Positions 10,242-21,976 of a stretch of DNA of 34,933 bases are shown here, one piece after another (the stretch's first letter is position 1; each line of letters starts with the position of its first letter). Location of the stretch: contig QQUG01000044.1 in the NCBI GenBank assembly GCA_008501705.1, positions 1-34,933 of the forward strand. The letters are read 5' to 3'. Made by a program: the position numbers and the translations under genes. This stretch comes from Flavobacterium sp. GTDB taxonomy: Bacteria; Bacteroidota; Bacteroidia; Flavobacteriales; Flavobacteriaceae. The notes below the pieces were generated by a model. It was not told the DNA's origin and made no database searches. It saw nothing but the letters and a program-made list of their open reading frames with translations.

Positions 10242-10568
10242 TTAAACCAAAACGGGTGGGCCTCTTAGAGCACGGTAAGGTGAAAAGAAGTGACCTTCAG
10301 AATTTGTATTTCCGAAAGTGGATTTATAATTATCAGTAAAGTTGAAGACTTCGCTTTCTTCGATCGGATTAAAACTGAAGACCGAGAAGTGGAAATGACA
10401 AATGGAACAATCCAGTTGCGTTTCGTGGATATGGGTGCTGAAATCTGTACAGCTGGGGTGATTGTGGTTTTCAACCGCATGAACAAACTGAACCCCAGTT
10501 GGCAGCAATAAGGCTGCCACCAGCAGAAGTGATGCAAAAGAGTTCCTTATGTTTTCAGTGCTAATCAT
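10242..10568 (-). CDS. His/Cys-rich small exported protein of unknown function
   Basis: Hydrophobic N-terminal segment then HAVENHNHPSCTDFSTHIHETQLDCSICHFHF; 4-nt overlap with upstream gene. Confidence 0.75.
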   Translation of the reverse strand: MISTENIRNSFASLLLVAALLLPTGVQFVHAVENHNHPSCTDFSTHIHETQLDCSICHFHFSVFSFNPIEESEVFNFTDNYKSTFGNTNSEGHFFSPYRALRGPPVLV

Positions 10569-10867
10569 TTCAGAAGAAATCCTAATCCAATTAATCGTAA
10601 CATCTTTTTCTCAAAATTCCAGAAAAATTCAAATTCGCCATACAACCATCCAAACAAAACTAATAAAACCTGGTAGATAGGGAAGATCAAAACAATACGA
10701 AGTGGCCAATAAAAGTAGCCCGCCATACTATCTCTGTGTATTCCAATAGCTTCCATAATAGGTCCGGCAACCTTTGCCGAACTGCTTCCAACCACAGCAA
10801 ATACAAGGAAGACAACAAACAATCTCCAATTACTTTCTATGTTCCAGCGCTCCTTTAGTTTCTTCAT
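10565..10867 (-). CDS. DUF6787-like small membrane protein
   Basis: KLKERWNIESNWRLFVVFLVFAVVGSSSAKVAGPI...; overlaps both neighbours by 4 nt. Confidence 0.75.
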   Translation of the reverse strand: MKKLKERWNIESNWRLFVVFLVFAVVGSSSAKVAGPIMEAIGIHRDSMAGYFYWPLRIVLIFPIYQVLLVLFGWLYGEFEFFWNFEKKMLRLIGLGFLLK

Positions 10868-11301
10868 TGTTTGGGTCCCTGCCTGCCTCCGGTGAACGAC
10901 TGTTTGTATCGTTCCTGGAAGAACATCATATAATTGTATAAGAGATAGTTCACTTCGTAGCCGTAATCTACATCAAATTCGTAGTTGATCTCCTGCTGAT
11001 ATAAATTTGGATCGTACAGCTGAAAATTCTGAACCCGCCGGTTGTATTCTGTGACAAAAAGCCTGTTGCGGTTTTCGAGGAACGACTGACTGTAATACCC
11101 CTGCGGGGGTTGAGTGACAAGCCAATTGTTGAAGCCCAGGTCCATAATGATGATCTCATACTCCAGACTGTCATTGGCAATACGAACCGTATCCATTGTC
11201 TCCGAAGTGGATTCGGATGTATCGGATATTGCCGTCCTGCCAGAATCACAACTGTAGATCATGAGCGCAAAACCTAAAATTGCCAAGAAATATCTCATCA
11301 T
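10864..11301 (-). CDS. DUF6146-like lipoprotein
   Basis: Lipobox-like LMIYSCDSG; DSLEYEIIIMDLGFNNWLVTQPPQGYYSQSFLENRNRLFVTEYNRR. Confidence 0.75.
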   Translation of the reverse strand: MMRYFLAILGFALMIYSCDSGRTAISDTSESTSETMDTVRIANDSLEYEIIIMDLGFNNWLVTQPPQGYYSQSFLENRNRLFVTEYNRRVQNFQLYDPNLYQQEINYEFDVDYGYEVNYLLYNYMMFFQERYKQSFTGGRQGPKQ

Positions 11302-11362
11302 TCAACTTTAAGGTAAAATTACGAAACACCCGATCTCTGTAGGATTTTTTAACGGCCTTTAA

Positions 11363-11396
11363 CAAAAAAACGCCTCCAACCGAAGTAAGAGGCGCT
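11363..11396 (-). terminator. Rho-independent terminator downstream of the DUF937 gene
   Basis: Minus strand: CGCCTC-ttacttcggttg-GAGGCG-TTTTTTT. Confidence 0.75.
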
Positions 11397-11418
11397 CATC
11401 CATGTATTCACATTTAAT

Positions 11419-12051
11419 TTATCGTCCGAAGAGGCTTCCCAAAAGGCCGCCTTTCTTTTTGTTTCCACTAAAGACCATACCGGCAATATCGTCCACTACA
11501 CTGCCATCGCCATCACCATCAAGTAGCATCTCTATCATGGATTGAGACTTATTTTGCTGCTTACGTCCGCCCCCTAACATACCGCCAAGTAGGCCTTCTA
11601 TTCCACTGGGAGAGGATACGTTCTTCTGTTTTTTCTCTTTTCCGAGGTAAGCCAGGATCACCGGAGCGGCCACCTGAAGGATCTGCATCACCGAGTTGGA
11701 ATCCATCCCGGATTTCTTGGAAAGTGCACCAACCACATTGTCCTGAGAACCTCCCAGTACATGTCCTAATATCCCTAATCCATCTATTTTCTGATCTTCA
11801 GTAACACCACCTTCAAAAAATCCGCCAAGGTTGTCCAGCAGACTTCCATCGTGTTTGCTTTCCAGGGCTCCCATCAGGCCAGCAGCACCTTCCGGGCTTT
11901 TGGCGTTACGCTTCATCGCTCCCATGAGTAACGGAAGTGCCATTTGCACTACCTGAGCTGTTTTATCTTCAGGTTGTTTGGTTTCCCGGCTGGCACCACT
12001 TATGAGTTGCTTACCCAGGTCACCATTTAATAGATCTAAAATTCCTGCCAT
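11419..12051 (-). CDS. DUF937 domain-containing protein
   Basis: MAGILDLLNGDLGKQLISGASRETKQ...VVQMALPLLMGAMKRNAKSPEGAAGLMGAL; Gly-rich C-terminus. Confidence 0.88.
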   Translation of the reverse strand: MAGILDLLNGDLGKQLISGASRETKQPEDKTAQVVQMALPLLMGAMKRNAKSPEGAAGLMGALESKHDGSLLDNLGGFFEGGVTEDQKIDGLGILGHVLGGSQDNVVGALSKKSGMDSNSVMQILQVAAPVILAYLGKEKKQKNVSSPSGIEGLLGGMLGGGRKQQNKSQSMIEMLLDGDGDGSVVDDIAGMVFSGNKKKGGLLGSLFGR

Positions 12052-12095
12052 TATTTACGTTTTTGGTTTAAACTCTCAATGTACTAAAAATACCG

Positions 12096-13052
12096 CTATG
12101 CAGGCTTTAAGATGGAAATGATCTGTGAGGCCAGTTCGGTACCAATTCTGTCCTGGGCTTCCTTAGTGGCTGCACCAATGTGGGGACTTAGAGAAAGTCT
12201 GCCATTCATCAACACTTTGATTGCCGGCGTGGGCTCGGTTTCGAAAGTGTCCAGTGCGGCAAAAGATAATTTTTCATTCTCCAGAGCCTCCAACAGAGCA
12301 TCCTCATCTATCACACCACCACGTGCTGCGTTAATGATGGCTGCACCCTGTTTCATCATCTCCATTTCTTTTTTACCAATTACGTAGTCCTTTTGAGCCG
12401 GCACGTGCAGGGTAACAAAATCACTTTGCTTTAGTACTTCTGAAATCGGTTCGGATTTAATATGAAAATTCAGCGACTGGCCATCGTAAAAATCCACGGT
12501 GATATTGGCCTCATCAACAAACATATCACTAGCCATCACACGCATGCCACATCCCAAAGCGATCTTGGCTACTTCCTGCCCAATCCTTCCGAAGCCAATA
12601 ATACCAATAGTTTTTCCGCGTAATTCGCGACCTCCGGCATAGGCTTTTTTAAGGTCCTTGAATTTACTATCACCTTCCAGCGGCATGTTTCTGTTTGCGT
12701 CGTACAGGAATCGGACCCCTCCATATAGATGAGCGAAAACCAATTCGGCCACCGAAGCAGAAGAAGCTGCCGGGGTGTTGATGACATGCAGTCCTTTGTC
12801 ACGAGCATATTCCACATCGATATTGTCCATACCCACTCCGCCACGACCAATGATCTTTAAAGTAGGGCAGGCATCGATCAATTCCTTTCGCGCTGTGGTA
12901 GCGCTACGAACCAACAATACATCTATCTGCTGTTCATTTATATAGTTTGCCAGTTGTTCCTGGGCGACCTTGGTTGTAATTACCTCAAATCCACCGGCCG
13001 ACAAGGCGTCGATACCGCTTTGAGAGATTCCATCATTCGCTAATACTTTCAT
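12096..13052 (-). CDS. serA: D-3-phosphoglycerate dehydrogenase-type 2-hydroxyacid dehydrogenase
   Basis: GRGGVGMDNIDVEYA, GKTIGIIGFGRIGQEVAKIALGCGM, INAARGGVIDEDALLEAL, SPHIGAATKEAQDRIG; adjacent to serC. Confidence 0.9.
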   Translation of the reverse strand: MKVLANDGISQSGIDALSAGGFEVITTKVAQEQLANYINEQQIDVLLVRSATTARKELIDACPTLKIIGRGGVGMDNIDVEYARDKGLHVINTPAASSASVAELVFAHLYGGVRFLYDANRNMPLEGDSKFKDLKKAYAGGRELRGKTIGIIGFGRIGQEVAKIALGCGMRVMASDMFVDEANITVDFYDGQSLNFHIKSEPISEVLKQSDFVTLHVPAQKDYVIGKKEMEMMKQGAAIINAARGGVIDEDALLEALENEKLSFAALDTFETEPTPAIKVLMNGRLSLSPHIGAATKEAQDRIGTELASQIISILKPA

Positions 13053-13201
13053 GGTTCAATTATTAGTTTTAAATTCTAAATTTTAAATTTTTTCCTGGCT
13101 TCTTTTCTCAATTTTGATGATCTCGAGTGCAAAATTAAAGCTCTTTTCTTCAATCATGATGAATCACGATAAACTTAACAATCAACACTTAAAACTTAAA
13201 A

Positions 13202-14269
13202 TTAAGAAGTTCGTTCCGCTTCCCGCATCACATCCACTAAAACCTGAACGCTTTCCAGAGGAAGCGCATTGTACATGGATGCCCGGTAACCTCCAACACT
13301 TCGGTGGCCGTTTAGACCGTTTATACCGGCTTCTTTCCACATGCTGTCAAATTGTTCTTTTACACTCTCATCAGTGAGGTTAAAGGTTGCATTCATAGGA
13401 GAACGATCCTCTTTATTGGCAACAAATCCTTTAAATAATGGGTTTCTGTCAATTTCTGAATAGAGTAGATCGGCCTTTGTTTCATTTATTTTTTCCATGG
13501 AGGAGATACCTCCTTTTTCTTTGAGCCATTCCAGGGTAAGCATTGACACATAAACCGCAAAAACCGGAGGGGTGTTGAACATACTATCCTTTTCGAGATG
13601 CACTCGGTAGTCCAGCATGGACGGAATAGAGCGACTTACTTTGCCTAAAATATCTTCCTTGATCACTACCAAAGTAGTTCCGGAGGGTCCCATGTTCTTT
13701 TGAGCCCCTGCGTATATCAAACTAAATTTCGAGAAGTCCAGCTTTCTGGAGAATATATCACTACTCATATCGCAAACAACAGGGACATCGGTTTCTGGTA
13801 GTGATCTTAGTTGAGTTCCGAAGATGGTATTATTACTGGTACAGTGAAAATAATCCGCATCAGCAGGGATGGTATAGTTCTTAGGGATATAATTGAAATT
13901 AGCGTCCTTAGAAGAGGCCACTTCCATTACTTCACCAAACATTTTCGCCTCTTTTACGGCCTTGCTCGACCAGGTTCCGGTGTTGAGATACGCGGCCTTT
14001 GTTTCTAAGAGGTTGTACGATGCCATTAGAAACTGCATACTGGCACCCCCTTGAAGGAAGAGTGCTTTATATCCTTTATCTTGAAGTCCCAGATGTTCAA
14101 GCGCCAGGTTTTGAGCGTTTTCCATGATCTGGATAAACTCCTTCGAGCGGTGGGAGATCTCCATCACCGATAGCCCTATCCCGTTGTAATCCAGTACGGC
14201 CTGAGAAGCTTTCTCAAATACTTGCTGAGGTAAGATACAGGGGCCCGGGCTAAAATTATGTTTTTTCAT
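13202..14269 (-). CDS. serC: Phosphoserine aminotransferase
   Basis: NFSPGPCILPQQVFEKA, SVMEISHRSKEF, FLQGGASMQF, YAGAQKNMGPSGTTLVVI, GINGLNGHRSVGGYRASMYNALPLESVQ. Confidence 0.96.
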   Translation of the reverse strand: MKKHNFSPGPCILPQQVFEKASQAVLDYNGIGLSVMEISHRSKEFIQIMENAQNLALEHLGLQDKGYKALFLQGGASMQFLMASYNLLETKAAYLNTGTWSSKAVKEAKMFGEVMEVASSKDANFNYIPKNYTIPADADYFHCTSNNTIFGTQLRSLPETDVPVVCDMSSDIFSRKLDFSKFSLIYAGAQKNMGPSGTTLVVIKEDILGKVSRSIPSMLDYRVHLEKDSMFNTPPVFAVYVSMLTLEWLKEKGGISSMEKINETKADLLYSEIDRNPLFKGFVANKEDRSPMNATFNLTDESVKEQFDSMWKEAGINGLNGHRSVGGYRASMYNALPLESVQVLVDVMREAERTS

Positions 14270-14431
14270 GAGTGGATTTTTCAGGTTACAAAGATGTGAA
14301 GAAAGGGAATATTTTATGTAAATAAAATGACATTTATTAGGAAAACTATTAACAGGAAATCAACGAAATGCATTTCAGAAGAAATAAAGAAGAATGAGCC
14401 TCTTACATCTGCTGCCATTTAGTTCTATAAG

Positions 14432-15427
14432 TTACAAATTCAGCAGGAAGGAAACAGTATCCACCCCATCTGCATAATCCCAGAGTTGCGGCTTTTGAGC
14501 AGTTCCGAAAGGAATATCCTTTGCCGAAACGATTGCTTGTATATGTTCTTTATTTTCTGAAAGGTATTTCCGAAGCTCTTCCTCATTTTTATAATACTCG
14601 TAAAACACCACCGAAATAGGGGATGAAAAACCGCTGTCTTCCTTCAGTAATAAGAATTCGTTATCCAGCAGTTCTATATTACTCATCAGGTAGACCGCTT
14701 TATTATAATCGTAGTTGTTGATGTACTTGTTATTATTGATGATCTCTTTCCAGCCGAACATAGCATTAAAGAAGGGGTCGAAATTATAATCTTTGGGCAG
14801 GAAGAGTTTGGAGACATTACGGCAACCAAGTCCGAAATACCGAAAAATATCCTCCGCCAGGGCGTTAAGTTGTTCGGTAGTTTCATCCCCACTCAGAATA
14901 GCTACCGAATTCCGGTTTTTCCTGATGATATTGGGATACTTTCCGAAGTAATAATCAAAGTAACGAGCGGTATTATTACTGCCTGTGGCGATCACAGCAT
15001 CGAAATTGTTAAGCTTATCTTCGGTAAATTCGATCAATTGGGCAAAGTCCGGCTCGAACTCTACCAGTTTTTTGGCAAGAAAGGGGAGAAGTACCGTATC
15101 ATTGGAGGATAGCTTTGCCAGTACTTTATTTCCAGTGATCAGCACCGAGAGGAAGTCGTGAAATCCTACCAAAGGGATATTACCGGCCATCACAATGGCG
15201 ACAGTTTGTGGTTGCTTTTCAGGGATGCTGTAGGCAGACAACCATTTGTTTAGGTTCTCTTCGGTAAGCACTTCACTCCAGCCTTTAAGAGCGAAGACGA
15301 TATTTTCCCTGGTAAACCAGCCGTTATGGGCACTGGCAGAATTTATAACTTCTTTATTTTCAAGAATTTCAGAAGTAATAAAGCGCCCTAATTTCACAAA
15401 TCCGTTAATTCTTTGTTGTAATTGCAT
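14432..15427 (-). CDS. Acyl-CoA reductase, LuxC-like
   Basis: [89 protein letters not shown]. Confidence 0.9.
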   Translation of the reverse strand: MQLQQRINGFVKLGRFITSEILENKEVINSASAHNGWFTRENIVFALKGWSEVLTEENLNKWLSAYSIPEKQPQTVAIVMAGNIPLVGFHDFLSVLITGNKVLAKLSSNDTVLLPFLAKKLVEFEPDFAQLIEFTEDKLNNFDAVIATGSNNTARYFDYYFGKYPNIIRKNRNSVAILSGDETTEQLNALAEDIFRYFGLGCRNVSKLFLPKDYNFDPFFNAMFGWKEIINNNKYINNYDYNKAVYLMSNIELLDNEFLLLKEDSGFSSPISVVFYEYYKNEEELRKYLSENKEHIQAIVSAKDIPFGTAQKPQLWDYADGVDTVSFLLNL

Positions 15428-15489
15428 CTGGTGTTTGGAGTTCCCCTTTACAGGCCGTAAATTTGCGCAAAGTTAGAAAAAGAAATGCT

Positions 15490-15840
15490 ATGGCAATTAT
15501 AATCACAGACGAATGTATCAATTGCGGTGCCTGCGAGCCGGAATGCCCGAATACGGCCATTTACGAAGGTGCTGACGACTGGCGTTATGCTGATGGTACA
15601 GACCTAAGCGGTGACCTTGTTTTACCCAACGGAAAGGCTGTTAATGCCGAAGAGGTCCAGGAGCCCGTGAGTGATGAGATCTATTATATAGTCCCGGATA
15701 AATGTACAGAATGTAAAGGATTTCACGAGGAGCCGCAGTGTGCCGCTGTTTGCCCTGTGGACTGCTGTGTTCCGGATGAGGACCACGTAGAAAGTGAAGA
15801 GACACTGCTAGCGAAACAGGCCTTTATGCATCACGATTAA
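15490..15840 (+). CDS. 4Fe-4S dicluster ferredoxin
   Basis: [27 protein letters not shown] ... [24 protein letters not shown]; start set at ATG 15490. Confidence 0.93.
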   Translation: MAIIITDECINCGACEPECPNTAIYEGADDWRYADGTDLSGDLVLPNGKAVNAEEVQEPVSDEIYYIVPDKCTECKGFHEEPQCAAVCPVDCCVPDEDHVESEETLLAKQAFMHHD

Positions 15841-15845
15841 GGAAG

Positions 15846-16223
15846 CTACTCCTTTTTAAAATACATATCCAGGAATTCCAGCCGTTTTGTTAACCAGGAG
15901 GTGATATACTCCAGTTCTTCCTCACGATCCGTTTGTGTCTTCCAGACCAATTCTTCTCGTTCGTAAATACCTGAGGTATCCAGTATATTATACGAATTAG
16001 CTTGTTCTAATGCTTTACCCGTTAGCGACCTGTTTCCAAACAGGACGGAATCTTCCTTCTTATTCTTTATTAGATCCAGATGCAGCTCACTCGGGTGCCA
16101 GACCAGCAGCTTATGTGTTGAATCTGCACCAAAGCGATCCGTATCTACCGATATATAGGGCGTCTTCTGGGCGGCTATAGACAGGCTTATGAAAAGGAAA
16201 GAAAAAACAAGGAAAGCTCTCAT
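15846..16223 (-). CDS. Hypothetical exported protein
   Basis: Signal-peptide-like N-terminus MRAFLVFSFLFISLSIAAQ; no recognised domain. Confidence 0.75.
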   Translation of the reverse strand: MRAFLVFSFLFISLSIAAQKTPYISVDTDRFGADSTHKLLVWHPSELHLDLIKNKKEDSVLFGNRSLTGKALEQANSYNILDTSGIYEREELVWKTQTDREEELEYITSWLTKRLEFLDMYFKKE

Positions 16224-16352
16224 TGAGAATTGGGTATGGCACGTTACTTAAAGGCGAATAAGATATATAAAATGAAAGGAACGGTGGTGAATTGTTTGTC
16301 GAAACGAAGTATTATAAACGGAACCAATGATCGAATAAAACTTACATATTAA

Positions 16353-18659
<2,307 letters not shown>

Positions 18660-18693
18660 AGAATGGGAGAATATTTTATGAAAAAGAAAAATG

Positions 18694-18724
18694 AAAATGG
18701 CCCGGAGACGGGCCATTTTTTTTC
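18694..18724 (+). terminator. Rho-independent terminator of katG
   Basis: AAATGGCCC-ggagac-GGGCCATTTTTTTT. Confidence 0.85.
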
Positions 18725-18854
18725 AGAAAACAATGAGGTGATCTGGGCAATTATTTAATAGTTATTTTTGCAAAATAGAAACGCTTAGGGATTTTCCGGT
18801 GTTTGCCTCTTAACCATAGGTGTAAATTTTCATCCTGTGAGATAATACCCAATA

Positions 18855-19934
18855 ATGAACAGCACAGAAGCCATACTCAAAGAGCGTATCAAAGAGCTCA
18901 CTTGCCTGTACGACATATCGTCGATTATTGTAAACGCAGATGTTGGCCAGATGCAAGAGACATTAAAGGCAATTGCATTAAGTCTAAAGAAAGGATTTCA
19001 GTTTCAGAATGAAACCGAAATTTCTATTACTACCTCTTTGGGCTCTTATAGATCAGGGAAGATAAACCAAAAGCTGAAGTTAACATCAGAAATAAAGGTT
19101 TTCAACAAACCCAATGGAACCGTTATCGCTTCTTTAAAGAACAATAAAAGCTCATTTTTAAAAGAGGAGAAACAGTTGCTGGACAGTGTGGCTTTAAAGG
19201 TTGGTAATCTAGTGGAACGCATAGAGATCCAGCAGAGTGAAAACGCTCTAAAACGTCAAATGGAACATGCAGACCGACTGTCTATATTAGGTGAAATAAC
19301 CGCCGGTATTGCGCATGAGCTTAACACGCCCCTTGCCAATATCCTGGGTTTTGCTGAATTGCTAAAAGATGATCTGAAGGAGGAAGCAGATAAAGTTTCG
19401 GATTTGGACAAAATTATCGACAATGCTATTTTCTCACGGGAGGTAGTAAAAAAGCTCATGTTCTTTGCTTGCGAGATGCCCAATGAGATGAAACAGATAA
19501 ATTTGGTAAGCAGTATCAAGAGTGCTTTAACCCTATTAGATGCTTCATTTAAGAAGGCGAAAGTGAAGTGTGTTGTGAACATAGAAGAAGATGAACTCCT
19601 CCTCAAAGCCGACACAATTCAGCTCACTCAGATTATATTTAACCTGGTAATCAATGCCATTTATTTTTCACCTAAGAACGGGAAAGTTACTATAAACGCT
19701 TCAGAAGCAAAGAACCATATAATTTTAGAGATTAGCGATGAAGGCAGTGGATTATCTAACGAAGCTTTAGAAAAAGTCTTTCAACCATTTTTTAGTACGA
19801 AGCCCACAGGAGAAGGATCTGGCTTGGGGTTAAGTGTGGTCCATGGAATTGTGGCAAGCCATAAGGGAAGTATAACAGTAAGTAATAATAAAGGGGCGGG
19901 GGCTACATTTACAGTGACGCTGCCAAAATCATAA
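18855..19934 (+). CDS. Sensor histidine kinase (NtrB-like)
   Basis: LSILGEITAGIAHELNTPLANILGFAELL; NLVINAIYFSP; DEGSGLSNEALEKVFQPFFSTKPTGEGSGLGLSVVHGI. Confidence 0.94.
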   Translation: MNSTEAILKERIKELTCLYDISSIIVNADVGQMQETLKAIALSLKKGFQFQNETEISITTSLGSYRSGKINQKLKLTSEIKVFNKPNGTVIASLKNNKSSFLKEEKQLLDSVALKVGNLVERIEIQQSENALKRQMEHADRLSILGEITAGIAHELNTPLANILGFAELLKDDLKEEADKVSDLDKIIDNAIFSREVVKKLMFFACEMPNEMKQINLVSSIKSALTLLDASFKKAKVKCVVNIEEDELLLKADTIQLTQIIFNLVINAIYFSPKNGKVTINASEAKNHIILEISDEGSGLSNEALEKVFQPFFSTKPTGEGSGLGLSVVHGIVASHKGSITVSNNKGAGATFTVTLPKS

Positions 19935-19951
19935 CATCTAGTATTTCGCAA

Positions 19952-21310
19952 ATGCAGTTAAAAAAGGAAAATATATTAATTGTGGATGATGACATTCACA
20001 TTCTGGAACTATTGCAGCGTCATCTTCAATCCTGGAATTATCACACCTATAAAGCCATATCTGTTAAGGAAGCCGTGCAAATCTTGCGAGATACCAACAT
20101 AAACTTACTTATTACCGATCTAAAGATGCCGGAAATAGATGGCACAGAGCTAATTAAATTCGTTTCTGAACATTATCCGCACTTACCGAAGCTGGTGATC
20201 ACAGGATATCCTTCCGTTCAGGATTCGCTGGCTGCCATGAAATCTGGTGTAGTTGATTATCTCACTAAACCATTTACAAAGGAAGAACTTAAATCTGCCA
20301 TCGATAAATCCATGGATCCTGGAGCAAGCAATTTAAAGAATGTTAATACCTTACAACCAGGGTATGAGAGAAAAACCAAGGTGGCAGGAGAAGAAGAGTT
20401 TAGCTATGGCGGCATCATTGGAAATTCGGAAAAAATAAAAGATGTTATCCAGATCATTGAACGGGTGAAAGATAATAAGGCTACTATATTCATTAAAGGT
20501 GAAAGCGGTACGGGAAAGGAACTAGTGGCACGAGCCATCCACTACCAGGGTAAATATTCCAGAGCGCCTTTTGTCTCTGTGAATTGTGGTGGAATTCCGG
20601 AAAATCTATTGGAGTCGGAACTTTTTGGATACACCAAAGGTGCCTTTACGGGTGCTGATTCAAATCGGTTAGGATTTTTTCAGGCGGCCAATGGAGGCAC
20701 TATATTCCTCGATGAAATTGGCAATGCTTCTAAGGCAGTCCAATCCAGGTTACTACGAGTACTACAGGAAAAAGAGGTGGTGAAGGTAGGAGCCCAAAAG
20801 GCAGAAAAGATAGATGTGCGCGTCATTACCGCGACGAATTCCAATTTAAAGGAAATGATTGCTAACGATGCCTTTAGAGAAGACCTGTATTACCGTCTCA
20901 CCGTTGTTGAGATCGACGTACCTCCTTTAAGGGAGCGCAAGGAAGATATCAGCTTGCTGGTTGATAGATTTCTGTTTAAATATGGTGTGGAATACAAGGA
21001 TCGATTTGTAAAAATAAGCCCCGAGGCATTCGCTATACTTAAAAGATACGATTGGCCCGGTAATATACGCGAGCTGGAAAATGTAATACAGCGAGCGGTT
21101 ATAATGTGTGAGAAGGAGATTAGAGTGGAACATCTTCCGGATGCGTTAAAGTACAGCATAGATTTTCCAAAAGATGAATTACTACCACTGAAGGAGATCG
21201 AGAAGAGATACATTCGTAAAGTGTTAAATGCCACAGGCAACAATAAGACAAAGGCCGCAGCCATTTTAGGTATAGATCGCAAGACGATCAGGCAAAAACT
21301 TTCAGATTAA
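19952..21310 (+). CDS. Sigma54-dependent response regulator (NtrC family: receiver, AAA+, Fis-type HTH)
   Basis: Receiver ILIVDDDIHILELLQ/LLITDLKMPEIDGTEL; AAA+ GESGTGKELVARAIH, GAFTGAD motif (ELFGYTKGAFTGAD), FLDEIGNAS; C-terminal NKTKAAAILGIDRKTIRQKL. Confidence 0.96.
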   Translation: MQLKKENILIVDDDIHILELLQRHLQSWNYHTYKAISVKEAVQILRDTNINLLITDLKMPEIDGTELIKFVSEHYPHLPKLVITGYPSVQDSLAAMKSGVVDYLTKPFTKEELKSAIDKSMDPGASNLKNVNTLQPGYERKTKVAGEEEFSYGGIIGNSEKIKDVIQIIERVKDNKATIFIKGESGTGKELVARAIHYQGKYSRAPFVSVNCGGIPENLLESELFGYTKGAFTGADSNRLGFFQAANGGTIFLDEIGNASKAVQSRLLRVLQEKEVVKVGAQKAEKIDVRVITATNSNLKEMIANDAFREDLYYRLTVVEIDVPPLRERKEDISLLVDRFLFKYGVEYKDRFVKISPEAFAILKRYDWPGNIRELENVIQRAVIMCEKEIRVEHLPDALKYSIDFPKDELLPLKEIEKRYIRKVLNATGNNKTKAAAILGIDRKTIRQKLSD

Positions 21311-21397
21311 AAACCAAAAAAAAACCGAAACATTTTTCCCCGACCGGGTAAATATGCCCCGGTACTTATTTCCTTTTCTATATAAAAGAAAGCTTGT

Positions 21398-21430
21398 AAA
21401 CCCTTATCCTATAAGGGTTTCTTTGTTTTT
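21398..21430 (+). terminator. Rho-independent terminator of the two-component operon
   Basis: AAACCCTTAT-CCT-ATAAGGGTTT perfect 10-bp stem followed by CTTTGTTTTT. Confidence 0.85.
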
Positions 21431-21451
21431 ATAAAATTCTGGCACATCCGG

Positions 21452-21466
21452 TGGCATATAGATTGC
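21452..21466 (+). promoter_or_regulatory. Putative sigma54 (-24/-12) promoter
   Basis: TGGCAT-ATAGA-TTGC: GG-N10-GC; between the NtrC-type gene's terminator and the ORF at 21497. Confidence 0.65.
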
Positions 21467-21496
21467 CTTTAGTACATCAAAAGATAATAATGTACT

Positions 21497-21676
21497 ATGA
21501 AATCAAACTCATTTAATATTTGCCCTTCCTGCATCCACACTGCTTACTGCGTGTTCACACACGACAAGAGCCAGGTATGGTCTTGCAGTGAACACGAAGA
21601 GACTATCGTGGACAACACCACACCGCAGAGCCTTCAAAAATTAAATAAAGAATCACCGGAAATGGTGGTGGTTTAA
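21497..21676 (+). CDS. 59-aa Cys-rich microprotein (zinc-ribbon-like)
   Basis: Own translation: MKSNSFNICPSCIHTAYCVFTHDKSQVWSCSEHEETIVDNTTPQSLQKLNKESPEMVVV; CPSC...C...C spacing. Below track length cutoff. Confidence 0.65.
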   Translation: MKSNSFNICPSCIHTAYCVFTHDKSQVWSCSEHEETIVDNTTPQSLQKLNKESPEMVVV

Positions 21677-21694
21677 TTTAAAATTGGAAAGCAA

Positions 21695-21841
21695 ATGATA
21701 CTCGACAACGTATTTAGTAGATTAAAAGAAAACACGAGAATTCTAAATAATCCAGCGCTAAGCACCATACGAAATAGTCTGTATCAGTTTGCAAACGACC
21801 GCCATTTAAGAAATAGAAAATTAGCTACAAGAACATTTTAA
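21695..21841 (+). CDS. 48-aa basic microprotein of unknown function
   Basis: Own translation: MILDNVFSRLKENTRILNNPALSTIRNSLYQFANDRHLRNRKLATRTF; preceded by purine-rich GGAAAG. Below track cutoff. Confidence 0.4.
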   Translation: MILDNVFSRLKENTRILNNPALSTIRNSLYQFANDRHLRNRKLATRTF

Positions 21842-21976
21842 AACTCGTGTATTGAACACAAACGAAAAGAAATAAGAAAGTTAATAAAGAAGCAATCGAA
21901 TTAATACGATGAATTATAAATCGTCAATTCAAGTAAACCCAACATTAATAAAATCCGTGCAAAACGGTAAATAATT

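Noticed and set aside
13053-13201. AT-rich repeats (TTTTAAATTCTAAATTTTAAATTTTT; CTTAAAACTTAAAATTAAG) between serC and serA
   Set aside because: Simple AT-rich intergenic sequence; no consistent repeat unit or structure beyond chance.
13114-13377. 87-aa plus-strand ORF overlapping the serC 3' end
   Set aside because: Antisense to conserved serC sequence; the non-overlapping part is AT-rich intergenic.
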